DNA of 50,756 nucleotides from JABWBR01 sp036741235 (GCA_036741235.1 DAINSQ010000010.1:1-50756), one strand, 5' to 3'. Shown: positions 42,405-50,756, numbered from the stretch's first letter. Notes: a model not told the origin generated them from the letters alone. Numbers and translations: made by a program.

Positions 42405-44132
42405 TCCCTTTGTATCAGTTTTCCATATCCGGTTGATATCTTCGTTTTGCTCAAATGTAAGCTGCGCCAACAGCGTCGTGGTATAGCTGTGGTCATTGCC
42501 GGCGATTTTTTGTAAAAGCTCGCCAGGTTCGTGATGCGCCAACAGGTATTCCACTACGCGCTCAATACGCCGGCTCAATTGCTGCTCGCTCGTTGTGTCG
42601 ACCGCTATTTTATGCAAAACAATAGATTGGCGTAACACGCCGAAGTACTGTCGTATAAAGGTTTCTGCATTTTCAGCATTTTTTATCAAAACATCCAAAC
42701 CGGACTGGTCTACCGGAAAAACACCGGCTTTCCGCTGCTCCTGTATGCGGCCCAATGTGCGATACAACTCATTTTGCTTCAGCTTATCCTGTAAACTTGT
42801 CCGTTGGGTGTGCTTATACTCAAGATCAAGCGCCAAATCCCTCCAAAGTTCAAGCTGATGAATAAGATTCAAAAACATGGCATTATTCTCGCGCTGCACC
42901 AAGGCGCCGTCCGTAAGTTCCTGTTGCATGTAAAAGTCAACAATTTCCTGAAGTTCGGCGCTGGATAAATGACGCAGCGACAATTCCAGCGGAAACCAGA
43001 GCGTATTGAAATACAAGGGGAATTCTCCATCATTGCAACGGCGCAAGATATCGGGAATCTCCCGCCAGTTGAGCGTCATGGGGCAAACAGCCAGCGATAA
43101 CGGCCTTCCCTTGCTGCGCATAATCTTGATAAAAGCCTCGAAATTCTCCATCACCCGCTCGAAATTGGCATTAATCCTGATCTGCTCGTAAGTAGATTTT
43201 TCAAATGAATCTATGGATACGATCAATACCACATTGAGTTTTTCGAGAATACGTCTGACCTTATTATTAAAAACCGTGCCGTTGGTGGTAATATTGACCG
43301 GCGCATGCGGGTTTCGGCTGATCAACACCTCCCACAAATCGTAATAAACAGGAATTAAGAACGGTTCGCCCCCGTAAAATTTAGTTTCCCAGGCGTTTTC
43401 TAAAAATTTCGATATGGCCGGGATAAATGCAGCGTCATAGCGCTCTTCCAAAGGCGGCAATCCCTCTCTGTTTTTTCGGATAGCGGATGAAAATTCGCCA
43501 AAACACATGGCGCACTCCAGATTGCAAGTGTTGCTAAGCTCAAACTCCAGACAACGCGGATAATGAATGGCCGTTTCGCTGTTTTTCGAATTCGAGCCCC
43601 AGCATGAACGTACATACCGCTTGAATTCCTGCCTGGCTATCCGCCCAATGGGAATGCCCCTGCCCGTGCCGTAAATCCATTCTTTAAGCTTGCGAATCAA
43701 AGTTTCCCATTCCAGCTTAATATTCTGCCCCAGATCTCTGTGGTTCCGGTTGCCTGTTTGTAATTGTTTGAACTTTTTGACAATACTTTCCAGCGGCGCG
43801 TCGGCGTATTTGTCGTATAACCTGGCGTGCAGCCCCGAAATATTGCCGGCCTCCAGCTGTTGTGCGCAGGAGCTACAACCGTCGGGCATACTGGTGTCGG
43901 TCATGCCCGCCTGCAATCGCCGGGCCAGGTCGCCCGTCCACATATCCAACGGCGATTGATCAGGGTAGCGCCCCAGTATTTGAGTGCGGTTGTAGCAACA
44001 AGCGGTTACCTGGCCGTCTCTTCCAAAAAACATATTCTGATGCGGCGCATGGCATAGCTTCCGCTGCGCGTTGATGGGTCGAGCGTTGTTGTATCTTTGC
44101 AGTTGATCTGCTTCAAATCCCTGTTGAGTCAT
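42402..44132 (-). CDS. Radical SAM protein with N-terminal SPASM/twitch-like cysteine domain
   Basis: A 576-aa radical SAM enzyme. The [4Fe-4S]-SAM motif CxxxCxxC is Cys203-Asn-Leu-Glu-Cys207-Ala-Met-Cys210 (LSNTCNLECAMCFGEF), and KFYGGEPFLIPVYYD supplies the GGE SAM-binding motif. Before the core, residues 27-90 hold CHAP..., TACCYN and DGCSSC (Cys27, Cys45, Cys46, Cys86, Cys89), an auxiliary-cluster SPASM/twitch-like region placed N-terminally rather than in the usual C-terminal position; this order is known for Bacteroidota 'twitch' radical SAM proteins. The last 150 residues are helical without clear motifs. SPASM enzymes often modify peptides, but no precursor peptide gene was seen nearby, and the substrate is unknown. 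The gene stands alone on its strand, with 159 nt of AT-rich sequence upstream. Confidence 0.87.
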   Translation of the reverse strand: MTQQGFEADQLQRYNNARPINAQRKLCHAPHQNMFFGRDGQVTACCYNRTQILGRYPDQSPLDMWTGDLARRLQAGMTDTSMPDGCSSCAQQLEAGNISGLHARLYDKYADAPLESIVKKFKQLQTGNRNHRDLGQNIKLEWETLIRKLKEWIYGTGRGIPIGRIARQEFKRYVRSCWGSNSKNSETAIHYPRCLEFELSNTCNLECAMCFGEFSSAIRKNREGLPPLEERYDAAFIPAISKFLENAWETKFYGGEPFLIPVYYDLWEVLISRNPHAPVNITTNGTVFNNKVRRILEKLNVVLIVSIDSFEKSTYEQIRINANFERVMENFEAFIKIMRSKGRPLSLAVCPMTLNWREIPDILRRCNDGEFPLYFNTLWFPLELSLRHLSSAELQEIVDFYMQQELTDGALVQRENNAMFLNLIHQLELWRDLALDLEYKHTQRTSLQDKLKQNELYRTLGRIQEQRKAGVFPVDQSGLDVLIKNAENAETFIRQYFGVLRQSIVLHKIAVDTTSEQQLSRRIERVVEYLLAHHEPGELLQKIAGNDHSYTTTLLAQLTFEQNEDINRIWKTDTKG

Positions 44133-44291
44133 TGTGTACTCCCCTATTTTCTATTTACGCATTTTCCGGCATCGTGTCGATGAACAAGTTAGTTAAAAAC
44201 GGGGCTTTTCTTTAGTGTCGTTGGTATTTTTGTAAATTTATTATTTGAAAGAATATTTTATCTGAGTAATATTTTAAATAAAAAAAGTAAT

Positions 44292-44825
44292 TTAGATAAA
44301 ATTAAATTGCCGGAACAGTTCCCAACTAACAATGCCTACGCACACAGCTATATTAATCGAGTGTTTGGTACCGGCTTGCGGGATTTCCAGGCAGGCATCG
44401 CAATGGGGCAATACCTCGCTGCTAACGCCTTCTACTTCGTTGCCGAAGATTAGCGCGTAGCGTCGACCGGGTTCAACCTGGAAATTTGACAGGGGAATGC
44501 TCCGATCAACCTGTTCAACAGCAATTACCAGGTAACCTTGAGATTTGAGCGTCTGCGCCAATTCGGGCAGATTATCGTGATGCGACCAATCCACCGTATC
44601 GGTAGCCCCCAGGGCGGTTTTGAGTATTTCACGATGTGGCGGCGTAGCGGTAATACCGCACAGGTAGATATGCTCGAGTGCAAAAGCATCGGCGGTGCGG
44701 AATGCGGAGCCTACGTTGAGGGCTGAACGGACATTATCGAGCACAAGGGCTACCGGCGTTTTTTCTGTTTGCTTAAATTCGTTCACGCTGAGGCGTCCCA
44801 ACTCTTCCATGCTCAATTTTCTCAT
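44292..44825 (-). CDS. SpoU/TrmH family RNA 2'-O-methyltransferase
   Basis: A 177-aa SPOUT-class methyltransferase that transfers methyl from SAM to a ribose 2'-OH in tRNA or rRNA. The three SpoU motifs are clear: NVRSALNVGSAFRTADAF (motif 1, with the catalytic Arg), ALIFGNEVEGVS (motif 2) and EIPQAGTKHSINIAVCVGIV (motif 3; IPQAGTKHSIN where IPM.G...SLN is common). The protein is short, with no N-terminal RNA-binding extension. I chose the ATG at 44825 (MRKLSMEELG), which makes an ATGA overlap with the upstream membrane-protein gene; the frame is open to 44897 but that would overlap the neighbour by 76 nt. The target nucleotide is not deducible. Confidence 0.9.
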   Translation of the reverse strand: MRKLSMEELGRLSVNEFKQTEKTPVALVLDNVRSALNVGSAFRTADAFALEHIYLCGITATPPHREILKTALGATDTVDWSHHDNLPELAQTLKSQGYLVIAVEQVDRSIPLSNFQVEPGRRYALIFGNEVEGVSSEVLPHCDACLEIPQAGTKHSINIAVCVGIVSWELFRQFNFI

Positions 44826-46276
44826 TGTTGCGGGTTGTTTTTTTGGTATAAAATAAACTTTACCCCTCTCGATTCCAGGCGATGTATCGCTTCCCAATCT
44901 GATTGCAGCGCGGCGCGCTCTTCGTCGGTGAAGTCGTTCATCACGTTGGAATACAATATATAAGTCTGCGTTTGAAGATTTTTTTCTCGAAAGCCCTCCA
45001 TTTGCCCCGACAGGTCGCGGTAGGTAAAAGGGCCGATTTCCGGGAAAGCCGTGCCCACCTGCCCGGGTTGGATACCTTGTTTTTGAATATAGTTCAGCAT
45101 GGTTTCGCGCAAGCCGTAATAAGGCAGATGAGCAAGGGTTGAATCCCAGCCCATGGCGATACCTTCGGGATAGACCCAGCGATTGCCGGTAAGCAGGGCT
45201 GCAAACATCACAGTAAACAGCAAGTGGCGTATGCGTACCGACTGCACCACGTGAAAAACAAAGGTCAGGGCGCCTAAAGATAATACCAGGTAAAGCGGCA
45301 GCAAGTAGCGCTGCGCGTGCAGTGCTTTGTATAACAAAAAGGATGGAGCAAGCACCAATGCGATTAAGGCAGTCAATACGAGAATATCCATCAATTTGCG
45401 TTGGTCGGCGAAAGGGATGTTTCGATTGTGCGGTTTAAACCAAAGTACAACTCCAAGGCCCAAAACGAAGATTACCGCCAATCGTCCGAATTCCAGGAGC
45501 CGCCAGGCCAGTAGCGCTCCATTTTTCAAAAAGCCGGCCGCTCCTACCCTGCCAAAAGCGGATGCCCAGGGCGAATCGGGATGATAACCTATCCAGCCTT
45601 TTTCCCACCAGTGCCACAGCATAAACCCTCCGGCCAGCACTGCGCCGGGCAGGAAGGGCAGGCTGCGCCGCAAAAGGGAAAAGAGGCTCTGCCGGCTCCA
45701 CCACCTTGCGCCCAGGCTGCGTTCGTTCATCCATACATCAAACAAATAAAGCGCCACAGCCACCATCATTCCCCGCATGCTGATCAGCGCAAGCATAGTA
45801 ACTCCGAACGCCAATAAACGGCTGCGCTTTTCCACTATGCCCACCAAGCCGAGACAAAAAGCGCTGATGAGCACGACGTCCGGACTGACAAGAATACCTT
45901 GAGCAGCCAATGTCGGATCAACTGCAGCCAACCAGAGTAAGTAATAAGCAAAAGCCGGTCCCAGCCAATAATTGCCCAATCGATACAGGGCCCAAACCAA
46001 CAGCAAAAGAAAAGGGAGCATTGCCAGGTGGCTCGCCGGCAAACCGGGGCCGCCCGCCGGCGCCCAGCATGCCGCCAGATACCAGCCAAACACAGGCGGA
46101 TGGCCGCTGTCTATCTCATCGGGCAGTAAAGCCGGTGTTAAACCGTTGTCGTAATACCAATAAGCGTGTTTGGCGCCCAACTGCACCGTATCCCAGAAGA
46201 ATACGTGATGGCGGGAAAACCACACCGACAGGACGGCTACAACAACAAACAGGATAAGTTGGTAATACGGACGCAT
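44822..46276 (-). CDS. GT-C-like membrane glycosyltransferase (ArnT/PMT/GT39-like)
   Basis: A 484-aa membrane protein with about 10-12 transmembrane helices. Early in the first periplasmic loop FFWDTVQLG places Asp29 where GT-C enzymes have the catalytic Asp, and EIDSGHPPVFGWYLA (His59-Pro-Pro) matches the conserved HPP loop of the ArnT/PMT/GT39 group. The final 90 residues form a soluble periplasmic domain (YGLRETMLNYIQKQGIQPGQ). These enzymes use polyprenyl-phosphate sugars to glycosylate lipids or proteins outside the inner membrane. The acceptor is unknown. ATG at 46276; the preceding A-run belongs to a terminator on the same strand. The 3' end overlaps the RNA methyltransferase gene by 4 nt, an operon pairing with no obvious functional logic. 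Confidence 0.78.
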   Translation of the reverse strand: MRPYYQLILFVVVAVLSVWFSRHHVFFWDTVQLGAKHAYWYYDNGLTPALLPDEIDSGHPPVFGWYLAACWAPAGGPGLPASHLAMLPFLLLLVWALYRLGNYWLGPAFAYYLLWLAAVDPTLAAQGILVSPDVVLISAFCLGLVGIVEKRSRLLAFGVTMLALISMRGMMVAVALYLFDVWMNERSLGARWWSRQSLFSLLRRSLPFLPGAVLAGGFMLWHWWEKGWIGYHPDSPWASAFGRVGAAGFLKNGALLAWRLLEFGRLAVIFVLGLGVVLWFKPHNRNIPFADQRKLMDILVLTALIALVLAPSFLLYKALHAQRYLLPLYLVLSLGALTFVFHVVQSVRIRHLLFTVMFAALLTGNRWVYPEGIAMGWDSTLAHLPYYGLRETMLNYIQKQGIQPGQVGTAFPEIGPFTYRDLSGQMEGFREKNLQTQTYILYSNVMNDFTDEERAALQSDWEAIHRLESRGVKFILYQKNNPQQ

Positions 46277-46281
46277 AAGCT

Positions 46282-46312
46282 AAAAAAAAAGTCGCACAGC
46301 ATCTGTGCGACT
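46282..46312 (-). terminator. Intrinsic terminator for the 829-aa surface-protein gene
   Basis: On the minus strand a perfect 10-bp stem (AGTCGCACAG / CTGTGCGACT with a 3-nt loop, 46290-46312) is followed by a run of nine T (46290-46282). It lies 135 nt after the stop of the upstream gene on that strand and ends 6 nt before the next start codon. Confidence 0.88.
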
Positions 46313-46446
46313 CTACTAGCAATGATTATAATTCCACGAAGATAAAAAGCAATGAATGTATTTTCAGTTGGCAGGGTTTGCGGAAATAACGACCGGGCAG
46401 GTTAAATTAGTATAACGCCGAGCCTAAACCGCTCATTTACCCCACA

Positions 46447-48936
46447 TTAGTGTTTTACTTTAAACTTTTGGCTCACGATGCCATCGGCAGTATAAGCGCT
46501 AACAATATACAATCCTTCCAGCAGGTTGCTAACGTCTAGTTGTGTTCGGTTCGATTGTGTATCGAGAGCAAACACCTGGCGGCCCATCATGTCGTACACT
46601 GCCACGCGCGAGAATTCGCGATTGCCATTGAGGTGGACATTCAGGATATCCTGGGTGGGATTCGGGTACACTTTCAGTTGATCATCCGACAGCGGGGGCT
46701 GTTCGTTAGTATTCAGGCGAATGCGAAGCATTTGTTCGCCGATGGTAATACCGAAATATTGGCCGCCGCTGGTCATTGCCGTAGACATACCGCCGCCTAT
46801 CGGAATTTCAATCACATCGTCATCCGTGCGGAAGCCGTCGAGGTCGTCGGTCACTACAAAGCGCAGCTCGCCGATTCTGCCGTGGCCGCTTGCCGACAGG
46901 CCGTTGGTACGCGTAAAGCCGGTAGACAACAGCCCTTGCTGGTTGTTTTTCTGCATGTACAGCACCGGCGAATTATAGGCAAGCCAGCTATTCGTGGTGA
47001 AATCAGCTTCCACACTTTCGGGAACAAAAAACATCGAGTTGTAGGTAAACGGGAAAGTAAACCCGTAGATATCTTTAGCGGGCGTAGTTGGTGTGCCGAG
47101 CATCATATCAAGCACCACCAGGTCGCCGGGATTGGCGAACAAATTGCCTGCGAGTTGGATTTCATAATCGTAAAACGGCAGTTGCACAGGCGTCAGCGAG
47201 TGGGTTCTGCCATAAAACAGGCTGATCGCCGTAGTATCCAGTGCTGTAACGATACTATCGCCGTCAGCGTCGAGGTGTTTGAGGTCTACCGGGCTTTGGA
47301 CAAAAATATTATTCCAGTTGTCGGCGTATTGGCCATACCAGTTAGAGAGCGTAGCATTTTGGCGCGGCGTTCCGATTTCGCCCATATAGAGGCCCAGCGG
47401 CAGGAGGTCTTCCATATTCACCACGCCGTCGAAATTCGTATCGCCTGCCCATACGCAATCGCCGAAGCACATGGGGCCGTCGCCGGCGCCGATATTCAGG
47501 ATTTCAAGTTCTACCTTCACCGACTGCTGGTACATGCAGTCGCCTTCGGGGTTAGTCGTGCAATAAGTAACTTCGAACTCGTCATTGCCCTGGTCCACGT
47601 TATCATTGGGAACGTAAACCACCAGGTTATAGCCCACAAGCGGCTGGTCGTAAATCGTAGTGTCTACAGCTCCGGGCAGCACCATCACCTGTCCCAGATC
47701 GCCTTGATCGACAATTTGAAAATTAAAATCCAGGATAGGCACATCATAGCCGATCACCAGCGGTGTGCGCTTGGGGGTCGACATATTAAACACAGCCGAA
47801 GAAGGCTGGTAATTACCCACAAAAACATAGACTGTGGCAATTTCAGCATTACCGGGGTTCATCGGCGGGCAAGCAATATACGTAAACTTGTCAACTCCCT
47901 GGAACCCGGCGGGCGGCGTATACACCACGTTGCCGTTGCCGGTGTGCGTTACAGAACCATATTCGGGCTGGTTAACCGTAAGGCAGCTAGTAGCCTGGAA
48001 GTTGTCGTTTTCGAGAATATTCAACTCCGCCTCTTCAAAAGCGGTGATATAGGCGTAGTCGTCAAATGCAAAAGTATTATTTTGAAGGTTAAGCACATTC
48101 ACCTCCACGACGGTCGTCATGCCGTTGTGTTCAAAGCGCAGAAAATCCAGTCCCACGTAGTTATTTGCCGGCGTATACAGCGGAACGTCGCCCGAGGCGT
48201 TAAATATGCCGTGGGAGGGTCCTTGTACCAGCGTATACATACTCGGGATCAGCACCACTTGCTCCTGGTTTTTCTTGGTAAAGATGCGCATCGTATCCGT
48301 AGTGCTTACGGGAGCAGGATCCATCACCGTAATACTCACCGTACCGTTGTCACAGGTGCCTGCGCCGTCGCACACCACGTAATTGAGGTGGGTCAGGCCG
48401 TGGAAACCGGGTGCGGGGGTAAACGTAAGCGAAGCGTTACCGGGGACAAAAGAGGCCGAGCCGCTGTTCACCACAGGAATAGCAGATAGAATCAACACCC
48501 CATTGCTACTGAAGTCATTGGCCAATACGGAAATTTGCACCGGCGTATTCACATTCGTCACCACATAATCGCGAACGGCGTCAACTTGGGCGGGAAGAAC
48601 GGTAAAATAAAGATCGAGGTAACTCCAGTTAGAGGGCGTATTCCAAATCCACAGGCGCATGAAGTCATCGCCGATGTAATCTACATCAGGCGTATAGGTA
48701 AGCGTATAATTAAAAGGAGGAGACTGCACCAGGGCGTATGTGCCGTGTTGAGGGGCAGTAACAAGCGTAGGAGCGTTTGGTGTGGAGACAAATACGTGCG
48801 TTGCGGGTACGTTCAGATAAGTTTCCAGCGGGACGTTGACAACGCCCTGTCCTTTGCCCAGCAACGGCGTCAGAAAAACGCTAAATATGTACAGACACCT
48901 TCGTAAAGATACATTCATGGTTCGTGGATTTTTCAT
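46447..48936 (-). CDS. T9SS-exported protein with cadherin-like, dockerin and cohesin-like segments
   Basis: An 829-aa secreted protein. The signal peptide lies near residues 7-31 (MNVSLRRCLYIFSVFLTPLL); ATG 48936 or ATG 48918 are both possible starts. Two or more Ig/cadherin-like domains follow (about 112-205 SVLANDFSSNG ... FTPAPGFHGLTHLNYVVCD; about 290-375 NILENDNFQATSC ... FQGVDKFTYIAC). A dockerin type I-like region (about 490-580) has both calcium loops: GDTNFDGVVNMEDLLPLGL and LDADGDSIVTALDTTAISL. Residues about 595-715 resemble a cohesin fold (GDLVVLDMML..., IYGFTFPFTYNSMFFVPESV, GRIGELRFVVTDD). A T9SS type A sorting domain ends it (VYPNPTQDILNVHLNGN ... LLEGLYIVSAYTADG). Its partner is unknown. 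A strong terminator follows. Confidence 0.88.
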   Translation of the reverse strand: MKNPRTMNVSLRRCLYIFSVFLTPLLGKGQGVVNVPLETYLNVPATHVFVSTPNAPTLVTAPQHGTYALVQSPPFNYTLTYTPDVDYIGDDFMRLWIWNTPSNWSYLDLYFTVLPAQVDAVRDYVVTNVNTPVQISVLANDFSSNGVLILSAIPVVNSGSASFVPGNASLTFTPAPGFHGLTHLNYVVCDGAGTCDNGTVSITVMDPAPVSTTDTMRIFTKKNQEQVVLIPSMYTLVQGPSHGIFNASGDVPLYTPANNYVGLDFLRFEHNGMTTVVEVNVLNLQNNTFAFDDYAYITAFEEAELNILENDNFQATSCLTVNQPEYGSVTHTGNGNVVYTPPAGFQGVDKFTYIACPPMNPGNAEIATVYVFVGNYQPSSAVFNMSTPKRTPLVIGYDVPILDFNFQIVDQGDLGQVMVLPGAVDTTIYDQPLVGYNLVVYVPNDNVDQGNDEFEVTYCTTNPEGDCMYQQSVKVELEILNIGAGDGPMCFGDCVWAGDTNFDGVVNMEDLLPLGLYMGEIGTPRQNATLSNWYGQYADNWNNIFVQSPVDLKHLDADGDSIVTALDTTAISLFYGRTHSLTPVQLPFYDYEIQLAGNLFANPGDLVVLDMMLGTPTTPAKDIYGFTFPFTYNSMFFVPESVEADFTTNSWLAYNSPVLYMQKNNQQGLLSTGFTRTNGLSASGHGRIGELRFVVTDDLDGFRTDDDVIEIPIGGGMSTAMTSGGQYFGITIGEQMLRIRLNTNEQPPLSDDQLKVYPNPTQDILNVHLNGNREFSRVAVYDMMGRQVFALDTQSNRTQLDVSNLLEGLYIVSAYTADGIVSQKFKVKH

Positions 48937-49006
48937 TGCTATGAAGTTGGTGGACGTATACTTGCTACATCCCCGTGTTGTTTTCTCAAGTTTGTGAAAA
49001 GCGCAT

Positions 49007-49054
49007 AGCCGCTTACAATAACACTTCTCCCTTCGTTTTGTTATAAAAGCGGCT
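49007..49054. other. Stem-loop in the divergent promoter region
   Basis: AGCCGCTT (49007-49014) pairs with AAGCGGCT (49047-49054), and internally ATAAC (49018-49022) pairs with GTTAT (49040-49044) around a 17-nt loop. It lies in the 237-bp space between the divergent 829-aa and 472-aa protein genes. An operator or leader structure is possible; a terminator is unlikely in a divergent position. Confidence 0.4.
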
Positions 49055-49103
49055 ACTATATAAAGGCTTATTTGCCTACAATGTGAAAAAAAAGTTTTCG
49101 TTG

Positions 49104-49111
49104 TATCTTTG
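49104..49111 (+). promoter_or_regulatory. Candidate Bacteroidota -7 promoter element (TATCTTTG)
   Basis: TATCTTTG matches TAnnTTTG and lies 62 nt before the ATG at 49174, in an AT-rich stretch. The upstream -33 box is not a clear TTG at standard spacing. Confidence 0.45.
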
Positions 49112-49173
49112 GAGTGAGTTTTAGGTTGTAATCATTGCTTAATTTCAACTGCTAAGGTAAAAACTTTTTCTGA

Positions 49174-50592
49174 ATGCGAAATAGTAAACTATACTCAATT
49201 TTATCACATTTCGACAAATACGAACAGAACCGATTCCGGAAGTATATCCTGTCGCCCTATTTTAACAAAGACCAGACGCTGATCGACTTGTTTGAACTGA
49301 TCATTGCCCATGTCAATGACAAGTTGGAAAGCGAATTGGACAAGGAGGAGCTCTGGCGGCAACTCAACATCGGCAAGCGATACGACGATGTTCGCTTTCG
49401 CAAATATTTATCCGATCTGCTCAAGCTGGTAGAGGGTTTTCTGGCCCAGCAGCACTACGAACAAAACACGCTGCACCAGGCTACTTACCTGATGGAGGCC
49501 GTGGGCAAAAAAAAGATGGACAAGCTATACAACAGTACCCTAAAAACAGTGGAACGCCTGTCGGAGCAACAAAAGTTCCGCCCTTCGAGCTTTTACTACT
49601 ACCAATACGAAATTGAAAAAAATTATTACGAGCTCACGCAGTCGGAAATGAAGCGCACCGACAAGTCGAATGTAGAGAGTATTATCCTCAACCTCGACTA
49701 TTTCTATCTGGCTGAAAAGCTGCGCCTCTATTGTTCGGTATTAAGCCGGCAATACGTTGTTTCGCACGAGTATCAATTGTTATTTATCGACGAGATTATC
49801 CAGCATATCCAGAAATTCGGTTTTGAGGACATCCCCGCTATCTCGGTGTACTACCAGATTTATCTCACTCAGGTAGAGTCAGATAACGAGGCGTATTATT
49901 TCAAACTGAAAGAATTGCTGACCCGCTTCGGCCATGTTTTCCCACAAAAAGAAGCTTATGTGATTTATACCTACGCCATGAACTATTGTATCCGGCGCAC
50001 TAACAGAGGGGTACAACAATTTCTAAAAGAACTTTTCGAATTATACAAAGAATTGATAGACAAGGAGATAATTTTCACTGAGGCAGGCTTGTCTCCTTGG
50101 GATTTCAAAAACATCGTACAATGCGCCCTGCAATTAGGCGAGTACAACTGGGCCGAAGATTTCATCAATACGCATAGCGCCAAATTGCCCGAGAACCTGC
50201 GCGATAACGCGGTGACGTATTCGCTGGCGCAAATTTATTTCTACCAGAAAAAACACGAAAAGGTGATCAGCCTGCTGCAAACAGTAGAATACGAAGATTT
50301 CACCTATAACCTCGGCTCCAAGTCCATGCTGCTCGCAACTTATTACGAAATGGACGAATTGGAACCCCTGTATTCGCTGTTTGAAAGTTTCCGCACTTAT
50401 CTCAACCGCCACAAGGATATCCCCGCTCAACGCCGCAAGAATTACGCTAACCTGATCAAGTTTACCAAAAAACTGACCAAGGTTATGCCCGGCGATAAAA
50501 AAGCCGTTGAGCAACTCAAACAAGAGATTGAGCAGACGAAAAATGTGGCCAGTATTAATTGGCTGCGTGAAAAGATTGGGGAGCTGGGGTGA
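49174..50592 (+). CDS. Conserved helical protein of unknown function
   Basis: A 472-aa cytosolic protein, no signal peptide or membrane segment. The N-terminus (LYSILSHFDKYEQNRFRKYI, then LSPYFNKD) and the whole chain are rich in helix-forming, charged and aromatic residues; helical pairs such as AEDFINTHSAKLPENLRDNA and SLAQIYFYQKKHEKVISLLQ look TPR-like, suggesting a superhelical scaffold. From memory, proteins starting this way occur across Saprospiria and relatives as hypothetical proteins; no function is known to me. It has its own TATCTTTG promoter box and no operon partner in the window. Directly after its stop codon a simple-repeat array begins. The gene appears intact. No catalytic motif was recognised. 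Confidence 0.82.
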   Translation: MRNSKLYSILSHFDKYEQNRFRKYILSPYFNKDQTLIDLFELIIAHVNDKLESELDKEELWRQLNIGKRYDDVRFRKYLSDLLKLVEGFLAQQHYEQNTLHQATYLMEAVGKKKMDKLYNSTLKTVERLSEQQKFRPSSFYYYQYEIEKNYYELTQSEMKRTDKSNVESIILNLDYFYLAEKLRLYCSVLSRQYVVSHEYQLLFIDEIIQHIQKFGFEDIPAISVYYQIYLTQVESDNEAYYFKLKELLTRFGHVFPQKEAYVIYTYAMNYCIRRTNRGVQQFLKELFELYKELIDKEIIFTEAGLSPWDFKNIVQCALQLGEYNWAEDFINTHSAKLPENLRDNAVTYSLAQIYFYQKKHEKVISLLQTVEYEDFTYNLGSKSMLLATYYEMDELEPLYSLFESFRTYLNRHKDIPAQRRKNYANLIKFTKKLTKVMPGDKKAVEQLKQEIEQTKNVASINWLREKIGELG

Positions 50593-50756
50593 TAATTTGC
50601 TGATTTGCTGATTTGCTAATTTGCTGATGTGCTGATGTGCTGATTTGCTGATTTGCTGATAATTAAATAATTATAACAATCAACCCATCAGCACATCAGC
50701 ACATCAGCACATTAACTCATCAGCACATTAACTCATCAGCACATTAACTCATCAGC
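50593..50756. repeat. Simple-repeat array forming a long inverted repeat, runs off the window
   Basis: Left part (50593-50664): about eight to nine TTGCTGAT/TGCTGATG octamers starting directly after the stop codon. A 21-nt A/T-rich spacer follows. Right part (50686-50756): the complementary CATCAGCA unit, first as octamers, then as a 16-nt period containing CATTAACT. Segments 50622-50644 and 50687-50709 are perfectly complementary over 23 bp. The array continues past the window edge. The same octamers occur at 12838-12861. Confidence 0.93.

Noticed and set aside
44826..44897. N-terminal extension of the SpoU methyltransferase
   Set aside because: It would overlap the upstream membrane-protein gene by 76 nt; the ATG at 44825 gives a normal ATGA overlap and a normal SpoU N-terminus.
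46540..48489. A 649-codon open frame antisense to the 829-aa surface-protein gene
   Set aside because: The minus-strand frame has a signal peptide, domain repeats and a T9SS ending; the antisense translation has no recognisable motif and arises from low stop frequency opposite this codon usage.
50593..50756. CRISPR array
   Set aside because: Units are 8 or 16 nt and directly contiguous, with no 25-40-nt repeats separated by unique spacers and no cas genes.

Overview
The window is chromosomal DNA from a member of the Bacteroidota, most likely a Saprospiria-type organism. The evidence is several secreted proteins ending in type IX secretion (T9SS) type A sorting domains, SprB-like/PKD/CHU_C-type Ig modules, DUF2911, an N-terminal-SPASM ('twitch') radical SAM protein, and several TAnnTTTG elements, the -7 box of Bacteroidota promoters. 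No rRNA, tRNA, CRISPR array, IS element or phage gene was seen. A run of exactly 100 N (1831-1930) is a scaffold gap, so linkage across it is assumed.

Layout. (1) 10-3272: a secreted or membrane-anchored amidase (minus) and, across the gap, a monofunctional aspartate kinase (plus). (2) 3269-21232: an 18-kb, mostly minus-strand glycan/natural-product locus. It holds glycosyltransferases of GT-A, GT4, GT2-like and DxD 'sugar-transferase' types, an AsnB-like amidotransferase, a UbiA-type integral-membrane prenyltransferase, three different Fe(II)/2-oxoglutarate-type oxygenases, a small alpha-toroid protein with a class II terpene cyclase DxDD motif, TylF-type and FkbM-type methyltransferases, a Wzm/Wzt-type ABC exporter with a C-terminal cargo-binding-like domain, a DUF2911-TPR protein and an O-antigen ligase/polymerase with TPRs. 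Many neighbours overlap by 1-26 nt, so they are probably co-transcribed. (3) 21233-21752: a 520-bp AT-rich divergent intergenic region. (4) 21753-42353: a plus-strand cell-surface locus with a 4130-aa T9SS protein, a second giant protein built of nine SprB-Ig-PKD modules, and a 233-aa lipoprotein with a PKD-like end. (5) 42402-46276: minus-strand radical SAM protein, SpoU-family RNA methyltransferase and GT-C-like membrane protein. (6) 46447-48936: a T9SS protein with dockerin and cohesin-like segments. (7) 49174-50592: a conserved helical protein of unknown function, then a simple-repeat array that forms a long inverted repeat and runs off the window.

How the genes may work together. Region 2 could build, decorate (methylation, hydroxylation, amidation, perhaps a prenyl-derived part), export and ligate a surface glycan. 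Region 4 encodes very large surface proteins that the T9SS would export; T9SS type A proteins are commonly anchored to a cell-surface glycolipid, so the proximity of the two loci is suggestive but not proof of a link.

Most notable observations: the second giant surface gene is interrupted by one in-frame TAG (40042-40044) while the downstream frame is intact and carries the sorting signal; the start of that gene repeats the domain order found at the end of the preceding giant gene; the three oxygenases carry HQN, HQE and HQD at the metal site, the first lacking the carboxylate ligand; and a 336-aa protein carries a DxDD motif beside a UbiA-type enzyme. All calls come from reading the sequence; no database search was run.
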